Shown here: positions 1 through 7,454 of the stretch, in pieces
Numbering within the stretch: the first letter of the stretch is position 1
Layout of the letters: each line of letters begins with the position of its first letter
Assembly (NCBI RefSeq): GCF_018424605.1
Contig: NZ_QTKT01000009.1
Span: 62,001 to 126,000 of the forward strand
Source of the DNA: Marinobacter lipolyticus
GTDB taxonomy: Bacteria; Pseudomonadota; Gammaproteobacteria; Pseudomonadales; Oleiphilaceae
Direction of reading: 5' to 3'
DNA length: 64,000 nt
The notes under the pieces: model-generated
Databases searched by the model: none
The model's input: only the letters and a program-made list of their open reading frames with translations
What the model was told of the DNA's origin: nothing
Position numbers and translations under genes: made by a program

Positions 1-1372
1 TATCGGCATCGTACAGCCGGTAGCACTCGATGCCCTGCTTGCGGGCCCACTGACCTACCGTCTTGAGGTTCTTTTTCAGCCGGTTCCGCAGCATGGCAGC
101 CCGTTCTTCATTGGCAATCCGGGGCTGAATTTCACCGGGGGTTCCCGGCTCCCGAGGCGTCATCGCGCTGGCCTGATCCACGCTGAACAATAACAGCTGT
201 GCCGGCAGCTTGGCGTTAAACAGGTTGTACTGTTTGTAGCTCCGCAATCCAATGGAACGGCCAAACTCCGGAGCACCGGTAAAGACCCCGAGACGCCAGC
301 CGGGCACAGCAGCCTTCACCGCCTCTCCCAGGGCCTGATATAGCGCCCCCAGCTCCTTTCGCTCACTCAGCCGCTCACCGTAGGGCGGGTTGGTCAGCAC
401 CAGCCCCTGCTGCGACCATTCGCCGTCACGTTCGAAGCTTTCAATGGGCCGGCACTCAACATGCACCAGCCCATCCAACCCAGCTCGCTGGATATTCTTC
501 CACGCCGTGGCAATCACCCGACTGTCCTGGTCGTAACCGGCAAAGCGCGGCAGCTTGCCCTGTTTTCCCTCATAGGCGCGGCGCTCTGCTTCCTGGCGCA
601 GCTGCAACCACAGCTCCGGCTGATGACCCGGCCAGCTTTCAAAACCGAAGCGGTCGGTATTCCGCCCCGGCGCAATATCCAGCGCCATCAGGGCCGCTTC
701 GATCACCAGCGTTCCGGAGCCACACATCGGGTCGATGAAATCGCCGCCGGCTTTCGCTATCTCCGGCCAGCCCCCCCTCAGCAGGAGCGCCGCCGCCAGA
801 TTCTCCTTCAGCGGTGCCACGCCTTTGTCTGTGCGATAACCACGCATGTGCAGGCTGTGCCCGCTCAGATCCAGGCCGAGGGATAGCTGGCCCCGATTGA
901 GGCGCGCTGAAATGGTGACATCCGGATTTTTGGCATCCACGGACGGGCGCTGCCCGCTGCCCGAACGCATACGGTCAACAATGCCATCCTTGACCCGCTG
1001 GGCGCCGTACTGGGTGTTGCGAATCGCCTCGTTCTGCCCCAGGAACGTAACCCGAAAACTGCCACTGGCGGGAATGTGTTGCTGCCAGTCGAGATGCACC
1101 ACGCCGTCGTACAGCTCGTCACCGCTGGTGGCATTGACCTCGTCGATATGGAGGATCACCCGGTTGGCCAGCCGCGACCACAGGCATGCCCGATAACCGC
1201 TTTCCAGCGGCCCTTCTGCCCACACGCCCGCGGGCGCATTCCGCACCGGCTCCATGCCGAAGGAGCGAAGTTCATCCGCCAGAAGGTATTCAACGCCCTT
1301 CGGACAGGTTACGAAAAAGACAGAATGAGACAAATTCAACTCCAGAGGATATCGGTGTTCGGCTAACTGCAT
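1..1372 (-). CDS. rlmL: RlmKL, 23S rRNA guanine methyltransferase (5' part, cut by window edge)
   Basis: Open frame running off the left edge; 457 codons are visible. RlmKL (about 700 aa in enterobacteria) methylates 23S rRNA at G2445 (RlmL half, N2) and G2069 (RlmK half, N7). Visible are the N-terminal ferredoxin-like/THUMP region (roughly residues 1-160), the SAM-binding motif DPMCGSGTLVIEAAL near residue 214, and the catalytic motif NPPYGERL near residue 327. The last visible codons lie in the linker before the RlmK domain. I chose the ATG at 1372 because it gives the expected N-terminus, after which the protein reads HSVFFVTCPKGVEYLLADEL. It is divergent from rmf, so two ribosome-directed genes share one intergenic region. 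Identification is firm; only the C-terminal half is unseen. Confidence 0.93.
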   Translation of the reverse strand, partial: MQLAEHRYPLELNLSHSVFFVTCPKGVEYLLADELRSFGMEPVRNAPAGVWAEGPLESGYRACLWSRLANRVILHIDEVNATSGDELYDGVVHLDWQQHIPASGSFRVTFLGQNEAIRNTQYGAQRVKDGIVDRMRSGSGQRPSVDAKNPDVTISARLNRGQLSLGLDLSGHSLHMRGYRTDKGVAPLKENLAAALLLRGGWPEIAKAGGDFIDPMCGSGTLVIEAALMALDIAPGRNTDRFGFESWPGHQPELWLQLRQEAERRAYEGKQGKLPRFAGYDQDSRVIATAWKNIQRAGLDGLVHVECRPIESFERDGEWSQQGLVLTNPPYGERLSERKELGALYQALGEAVKAAVPGWRLGVFTGAPEFGRSIGLRSYKQYNLFNAKLPAQLLLFSVDQASAMTPREPGTPGEIQPRIANEERAAMLRNRLKKNLKTVGQWARKQGIECYRLYDAD

Positions 1373-1652
1373 GGAATAGAGCATTTTCTCACGGAAAACG
1401 CCGGTTCGTTATGTCACACAACTATAAGAGCAACGTCATATAGATGAAATAATTAGTGTACATCGGCGCGAGGTTCGAACTACCTTGTAAGAGACGCGTC
1501 GTTCGGGAGAGCTTGAAAGCTTCTCCGTTAACAGGATCCTGACTGCTCTGGCCGGAGCTGGCAATAGTGGATAATCCCGGAGGGAAGCCACATGCCTGGG
1601 CCACAGTAGATGTGTACACGCTTGTTCTGTTAATCCATCAGTGAGGAACGGC
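1373..1652. other. Intergenic region and probable structured leader upstream of rmf
   Basis: 280 bp without a credible gene between divergent rlmL and rmf. The part next to rmf (about 1490-1625) contains short inverted repeats. GGAGA-GCTT pairs with AAGC-T-TCTCC at 1506-1526 with one bulged base. Around 1543-1560 GCTC faces GAGC, and CCCGG at 1576-1580 can pair with CTGGG further on. A conserved leader RNA called the rmf motif has been described upstream of rmf in pseudomonads, as I recall from comparative-genomics work by Weinberg and colleagues. Whether this is the same RNA cannot be decided without a covariance-model search. Confidence 0.3.
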
Positions 1653-1862
1653 ATGAAAAGACAGAAAAGAGATATGTACGCTCGTGCATTCAAACGGGGT
1701 TACCTGGCCGGCGTGTCCGGCAAATCCAAAGACAGTTGCCCGTTAGAGCAGGCGGAAGTCCGCCAGGAATGGTTAAACGGGTGGCGTGAAGGCCGCACAG
1801 ATCAATGGGAGGGCATGACCGGCGTATCCGGCATCCACAAACTGGCAAACGTCACAGCGTGA
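1653..1862 (+). CDS. rmf: Ribosome modulation factor (RMF)
   Basis: Encodes 69 aa beginning MKRQKRDMYARAFKRGY, the hallmark N-terminus of RMF. RMF binds 70S ribosomes in stationary phase or stress and drives formation of inactive 100S dimers (hibernation). The family core (CPLEQAEVRQEWLNGWREGR) is intact; the protein is some 14 residues longer than the 55-aa E. coli protein because of a C-terminal tail. I chose the ATG at 1653 rather than the in-frame GTG at 1641 because a GAGGA Shine-Dalgarno (1643-1647) sits 5 nt before it. It has a long leader upstream and a GC-rich hairpin downstream, so it is probably monocistronic. Confidence 0.95.
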   Translation: MKRQKRDMYARAFKRGYLAGVSGKSKDSCPLEQAEVRQEWLNGWREGRTDQWEGMTGVSGIHKLANVTA

Positions 1863-1991
1863 CAGTCCGCTAACCCCGATCTTTAATCTGATCTTTTGAA
1901 CACACAATTTGACGCAGTACTCAGAGCAACCGAAACGGGTTCTCCCGACCCGTACCATGCGATGAAGCGCCACGGGGTTCATTCCCCGCAC

Positions 1992-2010
1992 GGGCCCGCT
2001 TAGCGGGCCC
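1992..2010 (+). terminator. Hairpin terminator after rmf
   Basis: Perfect 8-bp GC-only stem (GGGCCCGC / GCGGGCCC) with a TTA loop, followed by ATCTTATTT, a weak T-rich tail. It lies between the convergent 3' ends of rmf and pyrD and is oriented to terminate rmf; it may also stop pyrD. Confidence 0.6.
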
Positions 2011-2050
2011 ATCTTATTTCCCCTGTTTACTCACGCATCCCAGCCACCGT

Positions 2051-3076
2051 TCAGGATTTCGGCAGTTGCCGTATGGCCTCAACCGCCTCTTTGATCAGAC
2101 CGGGGCCACGATAAATAAAGCCGGTGTAAAGCTGAACCAGTTTGGCACCCGCCTGAATTTTCTCGGCAGCACTCACACCATCCACAATGCCGCCCACGCC
2201 AATAATCGGCAGATCCTCGCCCAGCTCCGCGTGCAGCGCACGTATAACCCGCAGCGATGCCTCCCGTACCGGCGCGCCGCTCAGGCCACCGGCTTCTCCG
2301 GCATGGACATGCCCCTGCACTGCGTCTCGGCTGATCGTTGTATTGGTGGCAATAACACCATCCAGCCCCGATGCGCGCAGTGCTGCCGCCACAAAGCGAA
2401 TGCCGTCATCGTCCATATCAGGCGCGATCTTGACGGCAATTGGCACGTAACGACCGTGGTTCTGTGCGCAACTGCCCTGCTCCTCCTTGATGGCATCCAG
2501 CAGCCGCTTGAGAGAATCTCCGAATTGCAGATCACGCAGCCCCGGGGTATTCGGCGACGACACGTTCACGGTGATGTAATCCGCCCGGGAGTAGACCGCG
2601 GCGATGCCCTTGCGATAGTCCGATTCGGATTCGTCGTTCGGCGTATCCTTGTTCTTGCCCACATTGATCCCGAGTATGCCGCGGTACTGGCGCTTGTCCA
2701 CTTGCGCCAGCAGGTGCTCCAGGCCCTCATTGTTGAACCCCATACGGTTTATGATGGCCTGGTGCTCGGGCAAGCGGAACATGCGTGGTCTGGGGTTACC
2801 CGGTTGTGCCCGCGGGGTAACCGTGCCCACTTCGATAAAACCGAATCCCAGGGAACCCAGGGCGTCGAGATGGTCCGCGTTTTTATCAAGGCCTGCCGCC
2901 AGCCCAACTGGGGTTGGGAAGTCCAGCCCCATAACATTTACCGGGCATGCATCTATTTTTGGCGAGCATGCCTTGAGCAACCCCATCCGGTTGGCGAGAT
3001 CGAGCCCGGACAGTGCCAGGTTGTGGGCCTGCTCAGGGGGCAAGCGGAACAAAAGGTTGCGGATAACACCGTACAT
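2051..3076 (-). CDS. pyrD: Dihydroorotate dehydrogenase (quinone), class 2
   Basis: 341 aa. An FMN enzyme at the inner membrane that oxidises dihydroorotate to orotate with quinone, the fourth step of pyrimidine synthesis. Class 2 is shown by the N-terminal membrane-associated helices (MYGVIRNLLFRLPPEQAHNL), AGLDKNAD near residue 62, and NVSSPNTPGLR at 171-181, which carries the catalytic serine typical of class 2. The C-terminal FMN-phosphate site is IIGVGGI near 291. The open frame extends to 3235, but ATG 3076 gives the family N-terminus and has a GGGAG site upstream. PyrF, acting two steps later, is encoded at 11508-12230. Confidence 0.97.
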   Translation of the reverse strand: MYGVIRNLLFRLPPEQAHNLALSGLDLANRMGLLKACSPKIDACPVNVMGLDFPTPVGLAAGLDKNADHLDALGSLGFGFIEVGTVTPRAQPGNPRPRMFRLPEHQAIINRMGFNNEGLEHLLAQVDKRQYRGILGINVGKNKDTPNDESESDYRKGIAAVYSRADYITVNVSSPNTPGLRDLQFGDSLKRLLDAIKEEQGSCAQNHGRYVPIAVKIAPDMDDDGIRFVAAALRASGLDGVIATNTTISRDAVQGHVHAGEAGGLSGAPVREASLRVIRALHAELGEDLPIIGVGGIVDGVSAAEKIQAGAKLVQLYTGFIYRGPGLIKEAVEAIRQLPKS

Positions 3077-3484
3077 CGAACAAAACTCCCTGCCTTTGAG
3101 TGTCGCGGAGTATACCGGAAGTTGTCCACAGCATCCTCTAACCTGCTTATTTACCCCGCAAATGCCCGTAACGTGGACGTCCTGTAAGCTTTTCCACGGA
3201 ATCTGTGGATAAACCTGTGCAAAATCGCGGGGCAACGGTTGCCATCCCTTGATAACTGCGCCAGCCTACAGATTGATCATTTTTTAACCAGTTATTTTTT
3301 ATATTATTTTCAATGAGATACAAAGCATTTGCATAAAAGGCCAGGCTGTGCCGACACAATGTGGCGAATTCACCGTTTTGTCACGGTGTGCATAATTCAC
3401 ACACATGTACCATTTTTCCTGTTACCCCGATCAAGCCCGATTTTACCGCTATAATGGCCAACAAACCTGCTGAAGAGTCATGCG
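3077..3484. other. 408-bp intergenic region with DnaA-box-like sites and an AT-rich stretch
   Basis: No credible gene. On the pyrD side lie TTGTCCACA (3122-3130), TTTTCCACG (3190-3198) and TGTGGATAA (3204-3212), the last a perfect reverse complement of the consensus DnaA box TTATCCACA. The second and third face each other 5 bp apart. An AT-rich tract rich in T runs covers roughly 3270-3330. A TATAAT at 3450-3455 could be the -10 of the cation transporter; I see no convincing -35 for it. Confidence 0.5.
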
Positions 3485-4645
3485 ATGACACTCCCGTCAA
3501 CCTCCCCCGTTTCTCACCCGCCGGACTTACAGGCTGAGCGACACGCCGCCTCAAGGGTGACCATCATCGGCATGGTGCTGGATGCGGTACTGGGGGTGAT
3601 CAAAGTCATTGCCGGTGCACTTTTTCATTCCCAGGCGCTGATTGTCGATGGCATTCACTCCTTCAGCGATGTTGCATCAGACCTGGTTGTTCTCGGGGTA
3701 ATGAGGGTTTCCCGCCAGGCGCCGGATCAGAACCACCCCTATGGCCATCAGCGCATCGAGACGATGGGCACCATGGTTCTCGGCAGTATCCTGATTGCCG
3801 TCGGGGCAGCGCTGGCGTGGGATAACGTTCTGCGACTGATCGAAGGCGCCGCCGATCAGGTCCCCGGCTGGCCGGTGCTGGTCGCCGCGGCAGCGTCGGT
3901 TGCTGGCAAAGAATGGATCTATCGCTATACCCGTCGTGTAGGCCAGGCGATCCGCTCCGACCTGATCATAGCCAATGCCTGGCACAGCCGTACCGACGCG
4001 TTTTCGTCCGTTATTGTGCTGTTTTCAACGGTCGGTGCAATGAGCGGCTGGGTCTGGCTGGACATCCTGGCAGCCGTGGCAATCGCCGGAATCGTGATGC
4101 ACATTGGCTGGACGTTTACCTGGGATGCGGTGAAGGAGTTGGTCGATACCGGCCTGTCACCAGAGGACACCGACATGCTGAAGCGAATTGCCCGCGATAC
4201 CGAAGGTGTGCGGAATGTGCATGAGCTACGCAGTCGACGCATGGGGCATGACATCCTGCTGGACATTCATCTGGTGGTGCCCCCGGAGATCAGTGTCTCC
4301 GAGGGTCATCAGATCGGCATGCAGGTAGTGGCAGGAATGCGGGACGCCCTGGATAACATTCGCGACATCAACTTCCATATCGACGCGGAAAATGATCAGG
4401 AGCACCTGCAGACGTCCGAGCGGCTACCCTCACGGGAAGCCATTCGCAGCCTGCTTGCCGAACACCTGGGGGAATTGCCGCCCCACACGCGGCTTCGCCT
4501 GCACTACCTCCGAAACAAGGTCCACATGGAGCTGTTCGTTGACAACGCCGGCGATGCACCGCAGCTGGAGAGCGCTGAGGTAAACCAGCAGCTTGCGGAC
4601 TACCCCTGGTTCGGCAGTGTGCGGATCTGGTACAGCTCCCGTTAA
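3485..4645 (+). CDS. Cation diffusion facilitator family transporter
   Basis: 386 aa inner-membrane divalent-metal/H+ antiporter of the CDF family (FieF/MamM-like branch). About six membrane segments occupy residues 25-215. Metal-site motifs are HSFSD (58-62, helix 2) and HSRTD in helix 5, the paired HxxxD arrangement of zinc/iron exporters. The cytoplasmic C-terminal domain (about 220-300) is the ferredoxin-like dimerisation domain with HDILLDIHLVV. A further 80-residue C-terminal extension, not standard for FieF, follows. The start ATG has GAAGAG upstream. Its stop codon overlaps the stop of the convergent ATP-grasp gene. The metal cannot be decided from sequence (Zn, Fe or Mn). Confidence 0.88.
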   Translation: MTLPSTSPVSHPPDLQAERHAASRVTIIGMVLDAVLGVIKVIAGALFHSQALIVDGIHSFSDVASDLVVLGVMRVSRQAPDQNHPYGHQRIETMGTMVLGSILIAVGAALAWDNVLRLIEGAADQVPGWPVLVAAAASVAGKEWIYRYTRRVGQAIRSDLIIANAWHSRTDAFSSVIVLFSTVGAMSGWVWLDILAAVAIAGIVMHIGWTFTWDAVKELVDTGLSPEDTDMLKRIARDTEGVRNVHELRSRRMGHDILLDIHLVVPPEISVSEGHQIGMQVVAGMRDALDNIRDINFHIDAENDQEHLQTSERLPSREAIRSLLAEHLGELPPHTRLRLHYLRNKVHMELFVDNAGDAPQLESAEVNQQLADYPWFGSVRIWYSSR

Positions 4646-6141
4646 CGCCGGCGGTTGTCTTCCATTCGCGACAGAAACTCCTGCATGATCAGTGTGTAGA
4701 GCTCGCCACCGAGGAATCGGTCCTCCACGCCCGCATCGATACTGGGGTTGTCGTTGACTTCGATGACCGCCACCCGGTTGCCGGATTGTTTGATGTCCAC
4801 ACCGTACAGTCCATTGCCAATCAGACGGGTGGCATTCAGCGCCGCCTGAATGACATTGCGTGGCACTTCATAGGTGGGCATGGTTTCGAAGCCACCGCTG
4901 TCCACTTGCGGCCCGCCGTGCTGGTAGATCTGCCAGTGGCCTTTGACCATGTAATACTTGCACGCGTATATGGCCCGCCCGCCCAGCACGCCGATGCGCC
5001 AGTCGTAATCGGTATAGAGATATTCCTGCGCGAGCACCAGTGCGGACTGCCGGAACAGCTCCTTCAGCCCCGCCTTCAGTGTTTTTTCATCCTCCGCCTT
5101 GGTCACCCCGCGGGAAAATGCGCCATCGGGAATCTTGATCACCACCGGAAACCCAAGCTCGCGAACCACCTGCTCAGCCGCATCCTTCTGGTCTTTGGAG
5201 AGAATCAGGGTTTTCGGCGTAGGCACTTTGTTGTTCTTCAACAAATCTGCAAGAAACACCTTGTTGGTGCAGCGCAGGATAGAAACGGGGTCGTCGATCA
5301 CCACCATGCCCTCGGCCTCGGCCTTGCGGGCAAACCGGTAGGTGTGGTGGTCGATGGCGGTGGTTTCACGGATAAACAGCCCGTCGTATTCCGGCAGGCG
5401 CATATAATCCCGGCGACTGATCTGCTCCACGTTAATCCCCAGCTTACGCCCGGCCTTCTCGAACCGGCCGAGGGCCACCTTGTCGCTCGGCGGCATTTCC
5501 TCTTCCGGGTTAACCAGCACCGCCAGATCAAAGCGGTAGCGGCGACGGGTGCGGGGTTTACGCCAAACCATGCTGCTGAAGCGATCAAACGCCGAGGCGA
5601 AAACGTCCTGCTCCTGCTCGCTGAGATCGGCCGGCGCCGCCGGCTTCATGGACTCAATCTGCCAGTTTTTCCGGCGCTTGAAGACGACCTCCAGAATCGG
5701 ACAGGGAAACCGCTCGAACAGCGCACGGGCCACCGGCTTCAGGTCGGGGTGCTCGGCCTGGCCGAAATAGGTACGGATCCGCACTTCGTGTGTTGCGTGG
5801 CGCTCGTCACTGGCCGGATCAATCTCGGAGCCGGCGGCGTCCAGCCAGTTGGTGACGCTGGCATCGAGCTCATCGAGCTGCAACGAGAACAACCCTTTTC
5901 GGCTGAGGTCGTTCAGGGTCATCACCGACGGCACCACGTGGTGACCTCGCGCTTCTGCCAGAAGCGAACAGTAGTAGCCCCGGCTCAGATACTTTGCACT
6001 CTGGCACAGGTTGATGACCCGTACGCGGCTGGTCGCCGGCGAAGAAAACTGAAGGTACTGGTCAAAGCTCAACACGTCTTCACTGGGGTAATACGGCGCC
6101 CAGTCTTTGGCGCGGTCCACTACGATGAGCAAACGGGACAT
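4642..6141 (-). CDS. RimK-like ATP-grasp ligase with N-terminal RLAN domain
   Basis: 499 aa. The C-terminal half (about 290-495) is an ATP-grasp domain: NKVFLADLLKNNKVPTP, the ATP-binding FPVVIKIPDGAFSRGV (331-346), and the Mg2+-binding EVNDNPSID (461-469). The N-terminal 200 residues match what is called the RLAN domain (RimK-like ATP-grasp N-terminal). Relatives such as RimK and glutathione synthetase form amide bonds between an amino acid or peptide and a carboxylate, so an amidoligase is expected; the substrate is unknown. Start ATG 6141 has an ideal AAGGAGGAA site; the frame continues 15 codons upstream without one. It is divergent from a GNAT/C39 peptidase gene, a pairing seen in other proteobacteria. 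Confidence 0.88.
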   Translation of the reverse strand: MSRLLIVVDRAKDWAPYYPSEDVLSFDQYLQFSSPATSRVRVINLCQSAKYLSRGYYCSLLAEARGHHVVPSVMTLNDLSRKGLFSLQLDELDASVTNWLDAAGSEIDPASDERHATHEVRIRTYFGQAEHPDLKPVARALFERFPCPILEVVFKRRKNWQIESMKPAAPADLSEQEQDVFASAFDRFSSMVWRKPRTRRRYRFDLAVLVNPEEEMPPSDKVALGRFEKAGRKLGINVEQISRRDYMRLPEYDGLFIRETTAIDHHTYRFARKAEAEGMVVIDDPVSILRCTNKVFLADLLKNNKVPTPKTLILSKDQKDAAEQVVRELGFPVVIKIPDGAFSRGVTKAEDEKTLKAGLKELFRQSALVLAQEYLYTDYDWRIGVLGGRAIYACKYYMVKGHWQIYQHGGPQVDSGGFETMPTYEVPRNVIQAALNATRLIGNGLYGVDIKQSGNRVAVIEVNDNPSIDAGVEDRFLGGELYTLIMQEFLSRMEDNRRR

Positions 6142-6250
6142 GAAGTTCCTCCTTGAGGATAAATCCCTTTGATTTGCCGGCAACAATACGCTTGGCCCTG
6201 CACCCGTACAATCCCTTGAAGATGCGTGCTTTTACGCATAATGGCGCACT

Positions 6251-6278
6251 TTGCGCCTGCAAGACTCTCTACCATAAT
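6251..6278 (+). promoter_or_regulatory. Possible sigma-70 promoter for the GNAT/peptidase gene
   Basis: TTGCGC (6251-6256), a 16-bp spacer and CATAAT (6273-6278), 60 bp before the ATG at 6338. Both hexamers deviate from consensus; offered as the best candidate in the divergent region. Confidence 0.35.
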
Positions 6279-6337
6279 AGCCGGATACGGGAAGCCTGCG
6301 AGCCGGCCCGACCACGACGTACCCAAGGCACCGTTCT

Positions 6338-7450
6338 ATGTCCGATGTAACCCTGCGCCTGGCCAGCAACCATGACCTGGACGCCCTCATGGCGCTGGAA
6401 AACCGTAGCTTCAGTGCAGACCGGCTTTCGCGCCGGAGTTTCCGCCGGTTTCTGGACATGCCACGGGACCGCCTCATTGTTGCGGAACTGGATGATCAGC
6501 TGCTTGGCTACTGCCTCGTTCTGATGAACGCCGCAACACGATTGGCAAGAATCTACTCCATTGCGGTGTGTCCGGATGCGCGCGGCCGCGGCGTGGGCGA
6601 GAAACTGATACGGGCCGCAGAAAAAGAAGCCGCTGACGCCGACCGTATTGTGATGCGACTGGAGGTGCGCGAGGACAACAGCGCCGCCATTGCGCTTTAC
6701 CGTCGCCTAGGTTATCGCCAGTTCGGTACCTACCGGGATTATTACGAGGACCATGGCGATGCCCTTCGCTTCGAGCGGCGAATTCTGTTCTATGAACCGA
6801 CGCGGCAGTTTCCCAAGGTACCTTATTACCCTCAGACCACGGAATTTTCCTGCGGCCCGGCCGCACTGATTATGGCCATGGCCACGCTCGACGAGCAGCA
6901 GCCGGTGACCACCCTCGAAGAGCTCAGAATCTGGCGCGAAGCCACCACAATTTTCATGCTGGCGGGGCATGGCGGTTGCGGCCCCCACGGGCTTGCGCTG
7001 GCAGCCTGGAATCGCGGCTTTCACGCCAGCGCCTGGATCAGCAAGGAAGGAGCGCTGTTCAAGGATACGGTGAGGAATGACGACAAGAAACGGGTCCTGG
7101 AACTGGTGCATGAGGGCTTTCTGCACGACATAGGCCAGACCGGCATCCAGCTGCACCACGACCCGCTGACTCTGGCCGGAATGGAGGAGGCACTCGAGGA
7201 AGGGCGCGTGCCCGTCATTCTGATCAGCACCTGGCAGCTGAACCGCAGCCGTGTACCTCACTGGGTAACCGTGTGCGCCATCGACAATCAGTTCGTGTAC
7301 CTGCACGACCCGGAAATCGATGTGGACGCCGGTGAGACCGTGGCCGACAAGCAGTATCTGCCCATCGACCGGCGGGTGTTTGACCGGATGTCCCGCTATG
7401 GCAGCAACCAGCCATTGCAGGCTGCGGTGATCGTCGGGCCACCCCGCTAG
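6338..7450 (+). CDS. GNAT acetyltransferase fused to a C39-like cysteine peptidase
   Basis: 370 aa, two enzymes in one chain. Residues 1-150 are a GNAT N-acetyltransferase resembling RimI: the acetyl-CoA loop ARGRGVGEKL (81-90) and NSAAIALYRRLGYRQFG (114-130). Residues 155-370 are a papain-fold peptidase of the C39-like family (formerly DUF3335): Q166, nucleophile C172 in FSCGPAAL, H308 in VPHWV, D324 in LHDPE, a complete catalytic set. No signal peptide or transport domain, so it should act in the cytoplasm. Start supported by AAGG 10 nt upstream. It is divergent from the RLAN/ATP-grasp gene, suggesting a joint pathway in which a peptide is ligated, acetylated and trimmed. The function is not experimentally known to me. 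Confidence 0.9.
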   Translation: MSDVTLRLASNHDLDALMALENRSFSADRLSRRSFRRFLDMPRDRLIVAELDDQLLGYCLVLMNAATRLARIYSIAVCPDARGRGVGEKLIRAAEKEAADADRIVMRLEVREDNSAAIALYRRLGYRQFGTYRDYYEDHGDALRFERRILFYEPTRQFPKVPYYPQTTEFSCGPAALIMAMATLDEQQPVTTLEELRIWREATTIFMLAGHGGCGPHGLALAAWNRGFHASAWISKEGALFKDTVRNDDKKRVLELVHEGFLHDIGQTGIQLHHDPLTLAGMEEALEEGRVPVILISTWQLNRSRVPHWVTVCAIDNQFVYLHDPEIDVDAGETVADKQYLPIDRRVFDRMSRYGSNQPLQAAVIVGPPR

Positions 7451-7454
7451 GCGC

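Noticed and set aside
461..1196. Plus-strand frames opposite rlmL
   Set aside because: They lie inside the clear RlmKL coding region on the minus strand, which runs off the window edge.
1465..1490. tRNA-like T-arm sequence GAGGTTCGAACTACC upstream of rmf
   Set aside because: No matching acceptor, D or anticodon arms around it; probably part of the rmf leader by chance.
3204..3330. Chromosomal origin of replication
   Set aside because: Only a few DnaA-like boxes and no dnaA/dnaN/gidA neighbours; at most a secondary DnaA site.
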